From contig NC_013946.1 of NCBI RefSeq assembly GCF_000024425.1, positions 1,302,001 to 1,366,000 on the forward strand: a stretch of DNA of 64,000 nt. Direction: 5' to 3'. Shown piece by piece: positions 43,930-56,130 of this stretch. The stretch's first letter is position 1; the number at the start of each line of letters is the position of its first letter. Position numbers and translations under genes: made by a program. The notes beneath the pieces were generated by a model. That model saw only the letters and a list, made by a program, of their open reading frames with translations. It searched no databases and was not told the DNA's origin. The stretch comes from Meiothermus ruber DSM 1279 (GTDB lineage Bacteria > Deinococcota > Deinococci > Deinococcales > Thermaceae).

Positions 43930-44802
43930 ATGAAAGCAGCTTTTATCGGACTGGGCGCTATGGGGTATCCGCTGGCTGGACATCTGGCAAAACGATACGA
44001 GACCCTGGTTTGGAATCGCACCTTTGATAAGGCCCTGGCCCACGCCAAGGCCTATGGCTCCAGGCCAGCCGATCTGAGCGAACTCGGCCAGGCCGATATT
44101 CTGTTCACCTGTCTGCCCACTTCCCTCGAGGTTGATGAGATGGCCCACAAGCTACTGCCCTACCTGCGCCCCGGCACGCTTTGGGTGGATCACACCTCGG
44201 GCGAGCCCGAGCTGGCCAGGAAGACCGCCCAGGTGCTGCAGGAGAAAGGGGTTTCCTACCTGGATGCCTGCCTGTCAGGTGGCGTGGCCGGTGCGGTTCA
44301 GGGCAGGGCCACTGTGATGGCCGGGGGTTCAGCCGAAGATTTTGCCCGTGCCAGGCCGGTCATGGAGGTCTATGCCGCAAAAATTGTGCACGTAGGGCCG
44401 CTGGGGTCGGGGCATGCGGTCAAGGCGGTGAATAATGCCTTGCTGGCGGTTAACCTGTGGGCCCTGAGTGAAGGCATGGTGGCCCTGGTCAAGCAAGGGG
44501 TGGATGCCAGGCTGGCCCTCGAGGTCATCAACGCCTCCTCGGGCCGCTCCAACGTGAGCGAGAACCTGTTTGGTCAGCGGGTGCTGAGCCGCCAGTTTAC
44601 CAACACCTTTGCGCTGGGCTTGCTAGCTAAAGATCTGGGTATTTGCGCCAAGGTGCTCGAGGCCGCCGGCACCCCGGCCCCCCTGCTGCGGCAGATGCGG
44701 GAGTTTTTCGAGATTGCCAAGCGCGAGGTGGGCAGCACAGACGTGGATCACACCGCTGTGGCCCGGCTGCTCGAGCAGTGGTCGGGGGTTGAAATCAGGT
44801 AA
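43930..44802 (+). CDS. NAD(P)-dependent beta-hydroxyacid dehydrogenase
   Basis: 290 residues of the 3-hydroxyisobutyrate dehydrogenase family. The Rossmann motif is AAFIGLGAMGYPLAGHLAKR, substrate binding is in YLDACLSGGVAGAVQGRATVMAGG (about 115-138), and the catalytic Lys is in GSGHAVKAVNNALLAVNLWA near residue 166. It oxidises a beta-hydroxyacid or reduces a semialdehyde. Substrate is not clear; 3-hydroxyisobutyrate, tartronate semialdehyde or succinic semialdehyde are all possible. It stands alone; TATTAT ends 7 nt before the ATG, so the transcript is probably leaderless. Confidence 0.9.
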   Translation: MKAAFIGLGAMGYPLAGHLAKRYETLVWNRTFDKALAHAKAYGSRPADLSELGQADILFTCLPTSLEVDEMAHKLLPYLRPGTLWVDHTSGEPELARKTAQVLQEKGVSYLDACLSGGVAGAVQGRATVMAGGSAEDFARARPVMEVYAAKIVHVGPLGSGHAVKAVNNALLAVNLWALSEGMVALVKQGVDARLALEVINASSGRSNVSENLFGQRVLSRQFTNTFALGLLAKDLGICAKVLEAAGTPAPLLRQMREFFEIAKREVGSTDVDHTAVARLLEQWSGVEIR

Positions 44803-44929
44803 TCGCAGGGCTGTGTTCCGTTGCGATTTCGCCATGGAAAGTGGTTTATGGCCGCTGCTGATGAGAAATTGGGGGTTCAAACGTAGGGCATTCTCAGATT
44901 GAACCCAGTATTGCATCATAAAGTAAAGC

Positions 44930-45415
44930 ATGGAAAAGCTCAGGCTGGGTGGGTTGGGTAAACCGGTTGTGGCCGCCCTGGCGCTGCTGGCTGTGTTTGC
45001 TGCGGGTTACGCGATCGGGTTGCGGTCGGCGCCCAGGGCATGGGCGGTGGGGGCCTCTGAACCGCGCTTGGGACAGCCCCGTTGGGTACAGTTTGACCAG
45101 CAGCAGCCGCTCCAACCGATGCCCGATCCCCGTGAGCTGATTCCACTTCAGCCGGGGCCGGGGCCCGGCCAGCCGCAGCCCGGGCAGGAGCCGGCTGCGG
45201 AGTGTCCCATTCTGATTTACCAGGATGGTCAGCTATACCGCTTTGACCTGCCCGGACAGCCCATGCCGGGGCCCGGAGGCCCGCAGCCAGGGCCCGGTAT
45301 GCCGGGGGGCTCCCCAGAGCTGATTCCCCTCGAGCCCAACACCCCCTCCCTGCCCAGCCCTCCCCCGCAACCCACCCCCACCCCTCCCGACAGCAATCCG
45401 GATCAGAGCATCTAA
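44930..45415 (+). CDS. Membrane-anchored Pro/Gln-rich protein
   Basis: 161 residues. One membrane segment near the N-terminus (VVAALALLAVFAAGYAIGL) is followed by an extracytoplasmic tail very rich in Pro, Gly and Gln (repeated GPGPGQPQPG-like stretches) with a short ordered core CPILIYQDGQLYRFDLPG. No enzyme motif is present. It precedes the MoxR operon by 45 nt and may be part of it, perhaps as a membrane tether. Function unknown. Confidence 0.65.
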   Translation: MEKLRLGGLGKPVVAALALLAVFAAGYAIGLRSAPRAWAVGASEPRLGQPRWVQFDQQQPLQPMPDPRELIPLQPGPGPGQPQPGQEPAAECPILIYQDGQLYRFDLPGQPMPGPGGPQPGPGMPGGSPELIPLEPNTPSLPSPPPQPTPTPPDSNPDQSI

Positions 45416-45460
45416 AACCACCTACCGCACCTCGTGTGTTTGTTTTCTGGAGAGGTTGTT

Positions 45461-46513
<1,053 letters not shown>

Positions 46514-46525
46514 GCAGGACGAGTT

Positions 46526-47548
46526 ATGCTGCTGCGACGACCGCGCAAGAGCCAGATCGAAGTCACCCTCGAGGCCGAACCCACGAAGGCCCCACCCCGC
46601 CCGCGCGAGCTGCCCACTGAGCTGCTGCGCAGGCTCGAGTTCCGGGTTTTGAAGCGGCTGGACGGGTTTTTGTTTGGCGACTACACCGGCTTTTTCTACG
46701 GCCCCAGCCTGGATCTGGCCGAGGTGCGGGAGTACCAGCCCGGCGACGAGGTGCGCCGCATAGACTGGAACGTGACCGCCCGCACCGGCAAAATCCACAT
46801 CCGGCAGTACCGCGAAGAAAAAGAGGTCACGGTCTGGTTGATTGTCGATCTCTCGGCCTCGATGCGCTTTGGTACCCGGCGGGTGCTCAAGCTCGAGGAG
46901 GCCCTGGAGTTTGTGGGCACCGCGGCGGCCATTGCGGGGCGGCACGGCGACAAGGTGGGCGCTATAGGTTTTTCGGAAGCTGGGATGCGGATCGTACCGC
47001 CCGGTACGGGCCGGCGGCAGGCGCTGCGGATTCTACACGAGCTGTACGGACTGGTGGCCGCACACCAGGGGGCTGTTCCCGGCTCAAAACAGCGGGCAAA
47101 GCCGGTAGAACAACCCAGTCCTGCCGGTGGCTCGCTGGAACAGGCGCTCGAGCACGCGGCCAAAACCCTCAAGCGCCGGGTTCTGCTGTTTGTGGTCTCC
47201 GACTTTCTCAGTCAAAACCCCGAGCAGGAGCCCCTTTGGGCTTCTGGCCTGCGGCGGCTGGCCTATCGCCATGATGTGGTGGCGGTGCGCATCTTCGACC
47301 CTGCCGAAAAAGAGCTGCCCAACGCGGGCGAGCTACGCCTGCGCGACCTCGAGAGCGGTGAGGAGATCTGGATTGATACCAGCGACCCCAGGGTGCGCCG
47401 GGCCCATGCGGCTTTGGTGCAGGCCCGCGAAGCTATGCTCGAGCGCACCCTGCGGGCGGCCCAGGTGGATGCGCTGCACCTGTCTACCGCCCAGGAAATT
47501 GTGGAGCCGCTCCTCAAGTTCACCTTGCGCAGAAGGGGGCGAAGATGA
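46526..47548 (+). CDS. DUF58-domain protein
   Basis: 340 residues. The DUF58 signature is VREYQPGDEVRRIDWNVTARTGKIHIRQY (about residues 69-97), and the domain continues into a VWA-like fold with VWLIVDLSASMRFG, an intact metal-site DxSxS. It lies 12 nt after the MoxR gene and overlaps the next VWA gene by 4 nt. DUF58 proteins are adaptors between MoxR and the membrane VWA proteins. No membrane segment is evident here. Confidence 0.92.
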   Translation: MLLRRPRKSQIEVTLEAEPTKAPPRPRELPTELLRRLEFRVLKRLDGFLFGDYTGFFYGPSLDLAEVREYQPGDEVRRIDWNVTARTGKIHIRQYREEKEVTVWLIVDLSASMRFGTRRVLKLEEALEFVGTAAAIAGRHGDKVGAIGFSEAGMRIVPPGTGRRQALRILHELYGLVAAHQGAVPGSKQRAKPVEQPSPAGGSLEQALEHAAKTLKRRVLLFVVSDFLSQNPEQEPLWASGLRRLAYRHDVVAVRIFDPAEKELPNAGELRLRDLESGEEIWIDTSDPRVRRAHAALVQAREAMLERTLRAAQVDALHLSTAQEIVEPLLKFTLRRRGRR

Positions 47549-48609
47549 GCTTTACCTGGCCTGCTTTCTTGTGGCTGCTGCTGCTAATTCCTGCGTTTAT
47601 TGGGTTCCTGGCCTGGGTCAACCGGCGACGGGAACGCACCGCCGAGGCTTTCGCCGACGCGCATTTGTTGGGTAGCGTGGTGCGCCGGCCGCCCAAGGCC
47701 CACGTGCGCTGGCCTTTGGCGCTGCAGTTGCTGGCCCTGTGCTTGCTGCTGCTTGCCGCGGCCCGTCCGGTGGCCAGTCCCCCCTTGCCGACCAATAAGG
47801 CGGCCATTGTGCTGGCAGTGGATACCTCGCGCTCCATGCTGGCCACCGACCTCAATCCCAACCGATTGGAGGCCGCCAAGGCCACCGCCCGCAAGTTTAT
47901 CGAGCTGGCCCCGCCCACCACCCAGATTGGCCTGGTCAGCTTCTCCGACTCGGCCTCGGCTTTGGTGATGCCCACCACCGACCGCCAGAAGCTGCTGGAA
48001 GCCATCGAGCGGCTCAAGCCAGCCCAGAACACCTCCATCGAGAATGCCATCATCACCGGGGTGCGGATGCTGCCGGGGCGCAACACCCTCAGACCCCCTG
48101 CCGAGCTACAACCCCCCGGTCTGAGCCAGCCTGACCCCTTGCAGGGCATCCCCGATCTGCCGCTGCCCCAGCAGGCCCAGCCCCCGGCCAACCTGCCGCC
48201 GGGCAGCCTGGTGATTCTGTCGGACGGGGCCTCCAACGTGAGCAGCAATCCCACGCTGCCCACCCGCACCACCCTCGAGGTCGCGGCCCGCTTTGCCAAA
48301 AACGCCAACGTGAGGCTGTACACCTTCCCCATGGGACAGCCTGGCGGTGCGGTGACCCAGATTGAAGGGCGGCACTACTACATCCCTTTTGAACCCAGGA
48401 ACCTCGAGCAGCTCGCCCAGGCCACCGGGGGGAAAAACACCTACCCACCCACCGAGGAGGCCCTCCGGGCGATTGTTAAGGAACTGGGGGTGGTCATCCG
48501 CTGGGAGGGTACCAAGACCGAGGTTTCCTCGCTGCTCTCGGCCCTGGCCGCCGCGCTGATGATTCTGGCGGCCGGGCTGAGCCTGCGCTGGCAGCGCCGG
48601 GTGCCGTAG
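47545..48609 (+). CDS. BatA-like VWA membrane protein 1
   Basis: 354 residues. Two N-terminal membrane segments (FLWLLLLIPAFIGFLAW; LALQLLALCLLLLAAARPV) flank a short cytosolic loop. The VWA domain follows with an intact metal site (VDTSRSML, the NTSIENA threonine/serine region, ILSDGAS). A Pro-rich loop (about residues 185-215) interrupts the domain, and a final membrane helix (LLSALAAALMILAAGLSL) ends it. It starts inside the DUF58 stop (ATGA overlap) and is the first of three paralogues. Confidence 0.92.
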   Translation: MSFTWPAFLWLLLLIPAFIGFLAWVNRRRERTAEAFADAHLLGSVVRRPPKAHVRWPLALQLLALCLLLLAAARPVASPPLPTNKAAIVLAVDTSRSMLATDLNPNRLEAAKATARKFIELAPPTTQIGLVSFSDSASALVMPTTDRQKLLEAIERLKPAQNTSIENAIITGVRMLPGRNTLRPPAELQPPGLSQPDPLQGIPDLPLPQQAQPPANLPPGSLVILSDGASNVSSNPTLPTRTTLEVAARFAKNANVRLYTFPMGQPGGAVTQIEGRHYYIPFEPRNLEQLAQATGGKNTYPPTEEALRAIVKELGVVIRWEGTKTEVSSLLSALAAALMILAAGLSLRWQRRVP

Positions 48610-48621
48610 GGGTTTGTAGCC

Positions 48622-49518
48622 ATGGGCTTTCTCGCACCCTGGAACCTGTGGGCCCTGCTGGGTCTGGTGGCCCTGGGTGTGCTGTACTGGCGATGGCGGC
48701 AGGGGCGCTCGAGCGGCCATGTCTGGTATCCGGGGATAGGCCCCATGGCTGGCACGAACCAGCAGAACATCTGGTTTTACCTGCCCCTGATCGGCTTTTT
48801 CCTGGCCCTGGCTGCGGCCCTTCTCGCCACCGCCCGCCCCACCCTCCGGCTGATGATGCCCGAGAACCTGGCCGGGGTGATTCTGGCGATTGAAAACGGC
48901 TGGTCTATGCGCCAGACCGATATCGCCCCCAACCGCATGGTAGCCACCCAGATGGCCGCCAAGGCCCTGGTGGATAAACTCCCCAGGCACATCAAGGTGG
49001 GGGTGGTGACCTTTTCCGGCTATGGAACCTTGCTGCTGCCGCCTACCACCGATCGCAAGGCCATTCGCCAGGCTATTGATAACCTCGACCTGGGTGGGGG
49101 CTTCTCCTTTACCTACGGACTGCTGGCCGCCCTGGAGGCCCTCCCCCAAACCCCTCCCGAGGGCTCGAGGCCCGGGGTGATTGTGCTGTTTTCGCACGGT
49201 CACGACGTTTCTGGCAACGACCCGCTCAAAATCGCCGATCAGGCCCTCGAGCGCGGCATCCAGGTACACGCCATCGGGGTGGGCACCCACGGTCACAACT
49301 TCGACGAGGAGATGCTCAAAAAAGTAGCCGACCGAACCGGGGGCCGCTACTACCCCATCTTTTCGGCCAGCGACCTGAGCAAAGCCCATGCCGACCTGGG
49401 GCGGGTGCTGGCCTGGCGCCCCCAGACCACCGAGGTTAGCGGCCTTTTGAGCTTACTGGCTGCGCTGTTGCTGGGCTTTAGCCTGGGGTTGTCGGCCTGG
49501 CGGCGACGGGTGATCTGA
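48622..49518 (+). CDS. VWA membrane protein 2, degenerate metal site
   Basis: 298 residues with the same layout as its neighbours: two N-terminal membrane segments, a VWA domain (about 88-265) and a C-terminal membrane helix. The expected DxSxS reads AIENGWSM, so the first Asp is Glu and the first Ser is Gly; the later SDG-type acidic motif reads SHGHDVSG. Metal-dependent binding is therefore probably lost or changed, and a structural role is more likely. It ends directly against the start of the third paralogue. Confidence 0.88.
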   Translation: MGFLAPWNLWALLGLVALGVLYWRWRQGRSSGHVWYPGIGPMAGTNQQNIWFYLPLIGFFLALAAALLATARPTLRLMMPENLAGVILAIENGWSMRQTDIAPNRMVATQMAAKALVDKLPRHIKVGVVTFSGYGTLLLPPTTDRKAIRQAIDNLDLGGGFSFTYGLLAALEALPQTPPEGSRPGVIVLFSHGHDVSGNDPLKIADQALERGIQVHAIGVGTHGHNFDEEMLKKVADRTGGRYYPIFSASDLSKAHADLGRVLAWRPQTTEVSGLLSLLAALLLGFSLGLSAWRRRVI

Positions 49519-50475
49519 ATGAGCTTGCTGTGGCCCTGGGCGCTGGCGCTGTTGCTGCTGGTTTCCCTGCTGGTCTGGCTGTACGGGCGTGCTTTGCGGC
49601 CGCCCTCCGAGCTGGTGGTGCTGCACCCCGACGCGGGAGCGCTGGCCCGCTCTCGGAAAGCTCTTGGCGGATGGCAGCACCTCCCGGCTGGGCTGTATCT
49701 GCTGGCCTTGCTGGCAGCGGTGCTGGCCCTGGCCCGGCCCTCCCTGCCGGTGTGGCAGGCTGATCCCAAGGCGGCGGTGGTGCTGGCGGTGGATATCAGC
49801 CTCTCGATGCAGGCCACCGATGTGCAGCCCAGCCGCTTTGAGGCGGCCCGGGCGGCCCTGCGCACCTTCATCCGTGAGCTACCGGAGGGTTTGCGGCTGG
49901 CCCTGGTCACCTTTGCGCGGGATGCCCATCTGGTGGTGCCCCTCACCACCGACCGGGGGCGCTTGCTGGAGGCAGTGGATTTTTTGCAGTTGAACCTGGG
50001 CACGGCCATCGGCGATGCCATCCTGGAGAGCATCCAGGCCCTGCCCCCCCTTTCCGAGCGCGCCGAAGACCCCGACCCCAGGCGGCTGGCGACCATCATC
50101 CTGCTTACCGATGGGCGGAGTCTGGGTGGGGTTGACCCGGTGGTGGCGGCCCAGGAGGCGGCCCGCCAGCAGATCCGGGTGCACACCATCGGCATTGGCC
50201 GTACCACCAGCGGCCCGGTGCCGGGTCTGCCCGAGGTATACGCGCAGGCCGCGCTCTTCGACGAGGAGACCCTCAAAGAGGTGGCCCGGGTGGGCGATGG
50301 GCAGTACTTTTATGTCGATTCGGCGGAAAAGCTCAAAGAGGCCTACCGCGACCTGACCCGCCCGCTGCTGTGGCGCATCCGCCAGGACGAGGTCACGGCA
50401 ATTTTTGCCTTGCTCTCGGCCGCGCTGCTGCTACTCAGCCTGGGGATAGCCCAGATGCGGCGCCGGGTGGCGTAA
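49519..50475 (+). CDS. BatA-like VWA membrane protein 3
   Basis: 318 residues: two N-terminal membrane segments, a VWA domain with intact VDISLSM and LTDGRSLGG motifs, and a C-terminal membrane helix (AIFALLSAALLLLSLGIA) ending RRRVA. It is the last gene of the MoxR operon and stops 1 nt from the convergent LON-domain gene. With paralogue 1 it gives two metal-competent VWA proteins around a degenerate one. Confidence 0.92.
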   Translation: MSLLWPWALALLLLVSLLVWLYGRALRPPSELVVLHPDAGALARSRKALGGWQHLPAGLYLLALLAAVLALARPSLPVWQADPKAAVVLAVDISLSMQATDVQPSRFEAARAALRTFIRELPEGLRLALVTFARDAHLVVPLTTDRGRLLEAVDFLQLNLGTAIGDAILESIQALPPLSERAEDPDPRRLATIILLTDGRSLGGVDPVVAAQEAARQQIRVHTIGIGRTTSGPVPGLPEVYAQAALFDEETLKEVARVGDGQYFYVDSAEKLKEAYRDLTRPLLWRIRQDEVTAIFALLSAALLLLSLGIAQMRRRVA

Positions 50476-50476
50476 T

Positions 50477-51085
50477 TCAGGCCTCGGCGCTGCTGCCGGC
50501 CATTGAGCCCTGGCGCATGAGGGTCTGGGCCAGCTCGAGCCGGGCGATAAGGGAAGGGGCCTCGAGCAAAGCCTGCCGATCCAGCGCCGAGACCCGCAGG
50601 TTCACGCACAGAAAAGAGGCCTGGTAAAGGGGGTCGTCGGGCAGGTTGGCGATGGCCTCTTCCAGGGCGCTGGGGTCGGCGAACCCAGCCATGTAGCTGC
50701 GGAAAGCCTCCATGGCATCCCAGGCCACCACGATCTCCTCGCTGCGGGCGCTGCGCTCGAGGGGCCAGGGGATGTCCAGGGTGGTCTGGTACAGGTTCTT
50801 TTCAAAAACCCCCACCCCCTCCACCCGGCAGCGCTCCCCACCCCGGCAGACGATGTTGAAGGTGCCGTCGGGGTTTTCCGAGGCCGCCAGTAAGTCCACA
50901 TACCCCCCCACCGCCCGGAAGCCCTGCGCGGTAGCCAGGGTAATCACAAAGCGCCGCTGGTCTTCGCCCTGGGCCAGCAAGTCCCGCACCATCTGCTTGT
51001 AGCGCTCCTCGAAGATGTACAGCGGAATCAGCAGCCCTGGAAAAACCACGGTCTCGGGCAGGGGGAAGAGGGGGAGGCGCTTCAC
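50477..51085 (-). CDS. LON substrate-binding-domain protein
   Basis: 202 residues. LPLFPLPETVVFPGLLIPLYIFEERYKQMV at the N-terminus is the signature of the Lon N-terminal domain, and the helical second part (about 115-190) is also present. There is no ATPase or protease domain, so it is the stand-alone LonN type of unknown function, perhaps a substrate or protein-binding module. It is convergent with the VWA operon. Confidence 0.88.
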   Translation of the reverse strand: MKRLPLFPLPETVVFPGLLIPLYIFEERYKQMVRDLLAQGEDQRRFVITLATAQGFRAVGGYVDLLAASENPDGTFNIVCRGGERCRVEGVGVFEKNLYQTTLDIPWPLERSARSEEIVVAWDAMEAFRSYMAGFADPSALEEAIANLPDDPLYQASFLCVNLRVSALDRQALLEAPSLIARLELAQTLMRQGSMAGSSAEA

Positions 51086-51131
51086 GGTATCAGGTTAAGG
51101 GGTACAGACGGCGGTGTGCAAAGGTGTTGCT

Positions 51132-51566
51132 TCACTTATGCTGTTCCTGCCAGCGCGCCTGCAGCTTCTCGAAAATTCGCAGCAGCTTGGCCCTGGGCAG
51201 GATCACCTGCTCGGTGTAGCCCACCCCAATCTGGTCGCCCAGCTCGTTCCAGGCGGTGCACTGGGCGTGCACCCGGTTGCCTTCGGTGCGCAGGTGCTCG
51301 GCCACAATGCGCACCTTCATGCCGGGCAGGGCCGAGGCCAGGTGATCCACGCTCACCTTGGAGCCGATGCCCTCCTCGCCCTCTTCTAAGAAAGGCAGGA
51401 TGATCTTGCGCCCGGCCAGTTCCATGTGTTTGGCCATCCAGTAAGTGGCGTAGACCGGGTGCAGCTTGCCCAGTTGGGGGTCGTCGGGGTGCTCGAAGTC
51501 CACGGTCATCTCTTCGGTGACAGTGGTCTCGAAGCTGGCCTGATAGCCGGGGGGAATGGGTTTCAT
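51132..51566 (-). CDS. Hotdog-fold thioesterase
   Basis: 144 residues resembling the hotdog thioesterase family of the FlK type: LHPVYATYWMAKHMELAGRKI on the central helix, GIGSKVSVDHLASALPGMKVRIVAE on the following strands. It probably hydrolyses a short or aromatic acyl-CoA. It lies 10 nt after paaK and is likely co-transcribed, which suggests a housekeeping role in recovering CoA from dead-end aromatic thioesters. Confidence 0.82.
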   Translation of the reverse strand: MKPIPPGYQASFETTVTEEMTVDFEHPDDPQLGKLHPVYATYWMAKHMELAGRKIILPFLEEGEEGIGSKVSVDHLASALPGMKVRIVAEHLRTEGNRVHAQCTAWNELGDQIGVGYTEQVILPRAKLLRIFEKLQARWQEQHK

Positions 51567-51576
51567 AGACTGGGTG

Positions 51577-52920
<1,344 letters not shown>

Positions 52921-53014
52921 GGGCATAGGCACCTCGAGGTCTGTGGGCTTCAGAACGACAGTTTACACCTGTGGCAGGGTTGTGCTTTGGTGAACCGGCG
53001 GATCGAAGCTCAGC

Positions 53015-53760
53015 TCATAGCGCGGTCATCCCCCCGTCCACGGCCAAGACCTGCCCGGTTACGTAGTCCGAGGCCGGGCTGCACAGGTACAGGGCGGCGG
53101 CGGCCAGCTCGCCGGTTTTCCCGATGCGGCCCAGCGGTGTGCGCTCGCGCACGAGCTGCTCGGTGCGGGCCAGCAGTTTTTCGGTCATGCGGGTGGGGAA
53201 GAAGCCCGGCGCCAGGGCGTTCACGCGGATGCCAAAGGGCCCCCACTTGACCGCCAGATCGCGCGTCAGGGCGATGAGCGCGCCTTTGGAGGCCGAGTAG
53301 GCGGCGGCGTCCATCACCTCGCTGGGGCTGCCGGCCAGGCCCGCGACCGAGGCAATGTTGAGGATTTTGCCGTAGCCGCGGGCTTTCATGCCGCGGGCGG
53401 CAATCCTCGAGGCCAGAAAAGCCCCGGTTACATTGATGTCCAGCACCTCGCGGATCTTCTCCACCGGTACCTCCAGGGCGTCCTGGCCCCAGGTCACCCC
53501 GGCGGCGTTGACCAGGACCTCCACCGGGCCCACCCGGGCAAAAGCGGCCTCGAGGCTCGCTTCGTCCTGCACGTTGCCCACAATGGGTATCGCATCGGGG
53601 ATGAGCTTCAGGGCCTCTGCAAAGAAGCTTTCGCGCCGGGCCAGCAGGGCCACCCGGGCCCCGGCCTCGCGCAGGCCGCAGGCAATCTCCAGGCCCAGGC
53701 CCCGCGAGCCCCCGGTCACCAGGGCGGTTTTGCCCTGGAGGTTGAACTGCTCGAGCACCC

Positions 53761-53764
<4 letters not shown>
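53015..53764 (-). CDS. Short-chain dehydrogenase/reductase
   Basis: 249 residues of the classical SDR family: [16 protein letters not shown] (cofactor), NAAGVTW, catalytic Ser in ILNIASVAG, and [10 protein letters not shown] with the Tyr-x-x-x-Lys pair, then the end [15 protein letters not shown]. It resembles 3-oxoacyl-ACP/CoA reductases and gluconate 5-dehydrogenases. It starts inside the thiolase stop (ATGA overlap), so it probably acts on a CoA intermediate of the same aromatic pathway; the exact step is unknown. Confidence 0.88.
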
Positions 53765-54969
<1,205 letters not shown>

Positions 54970-55021
54970 AAGGTGTTTTATCCTATCGGGGTCGTATCCA
55001 CAAGCGCCTTTTGCGAACAGG

Positions 55022-55396
55022 CTAACCTTCGGCAAAGCGGAAGACCGTGCCGGTAAAGAGGGCTACCACGCGCCCATTGCTGCGAACCTCGATGCGGTAG
55101 GTGGCGGTGCGCCGGCCCAGGTGCTCCTCGAGGGCGTGGGCCTCGAGGTGCTCACCAGCCTGCACGGCCTTGAAGTACTGCATCTGGGTGGTGAGGGCCA
55201 CCGCGGCGGTGCCGTGCGAGTTGGAGGCTAGGGCAAAAGCCGCGTCGGCCAGGCTGTACAGGAAGCCGCCGTGGCAGGCCCCGTGGATGTTGAGGTGCTC
55301 AGGCCTGACCTGCGCGGCCACCACGGCCCGGCCAGGCTCCACCAGCCGGGTTTCCAGGCCCAAAAGCTGCATGTAGGGGTCGGTGAGGGTGTGCAT
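55022..55396 (-). CDS. paaI: PaaI-type thioesterase
   Basis: 124 residues of the hotdog fold. NIHGACHGGFLYSLADAAFALASNS contains the active-site His-Gly-Gly and the Asp of the ADxAF pattern, typical of PaaI. PaaI removes CoA from ring-hydroxylated phenylacetyl-CoA side products, protecting the CoA pool. It lies 2 nt after the ABC ATPase gene and 52 nt before the thiolase. Confidence 0.92.
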   Translation of the reverse strand: MHTLTDPYMQLLGLETRLVEPGRAVVAAQVRPEHLNIHGACHGGFLYSLADAAFALASNSHGTAAVALTTQMQYFKAVQAGEHLEAHALEEHLGRRTATYRIEVRSNGRVVALFTGTVFRFAEG

Positions 55397-55398
55397 GA

Positions 55399-56130
55399 TC
55401 AGACTTCGGTCTTGGTGCGGATGCCCAGGTAGGACTCGATCACCCGCGGGTCGTGTAGCAAGTCCTGGCCGCGGCCTTCCATCACCAGCTCGCCGGCCTC
55501 GAGCACGTACCCCCGGTCGGCCAGCTTGAGGGCCATGCGGGCGTTCTGCTCCACCACCAGGATGGGGGTGCCCTGGGCTTTGAGCTCGCCCAGGATGTGA
55601 AAAATCTCCTGCACGATCAGGGGGGCCAGCCCCAGGCTGGGCTCGTCCAGCAGCAGCAGCTTGGGTCGGGCCATCAGGGCCCGCCCAATTGCCAGCATCT
55701 GCTGCTCGCCCCCGGACATGGTGCCGGCCAGCTGCTTGCGCCGCTCGCGCAGGCGAGGAAAAAGGGTATAGACGCGCTCGAGGTCTTCCCGGATGCCTTT
55801 CTCGCGGCGCTGGAAGCGGGTAAAGGCCCCCAGCAGCAGGTTGTCCTCTACCTCCATCGAGGCGAAGAGTTCCCGCTTCTCGGGCACCATCACCAGGCCC
55901 TGGGCGGCCAGGGCTTCCGGGCTGCGCTGGCCTTGGGCCTGCCCCTGGTAGCGCACCGTGCCGCTGGCGCTCACCAGCCCCACAATCCCCTTGAGGGTGC
56001 TGCTCTTGCCGGCCCCGTTGGGGCCGATGAGGGTGATGGCCTCGCCCGCCCCTACCGTGAGGGACAGGTTGCGCACGGCCTCCACGGCCCCGTAGCGCAC
56101 GGTGAGGTTTTGCACTTCCAGCACGCTCAT
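55399..56130 (-). CDS. Branched-chain-type ABC transporter ATPase (LivF-like)
   Basis: 243 residues. Walker A is GPNGAGKSST near residue 39, the signature MSGGEQQMLAIGRALM near 138 and Walker B LLLLDEPSLGLAP near 158, the last being LivF-typical. It overlaps the upstream permease-ATPase gene by 4 nt. The operon context (paaI, thiolase, PaaK) suggests the substrate is an aromatic acid rather than branched-chain amino acids. Confidence 0.94.
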   Translation of the reverse strand: MSVLEVQNLTVRYGAVEAVRNLSLTVGAGEAITLIGPNGAGKSSTLKGIVGLVSASGTVRYQGQAQGQRSPEALAAQGLVMVPEKRELFASMEVEDNLLLGAFTRFQRREKGIREDLERVYTLFPRLRERRKQLAGTMSGGEQQMLAIGRALMARPKLLLLDEPSLGLAPLIVQEIFHILGELKAQGTPILVVEQNARMALKLADRGYVLEAGELVMEGRGQDLLHDPRVIESYLGIRTKTEV

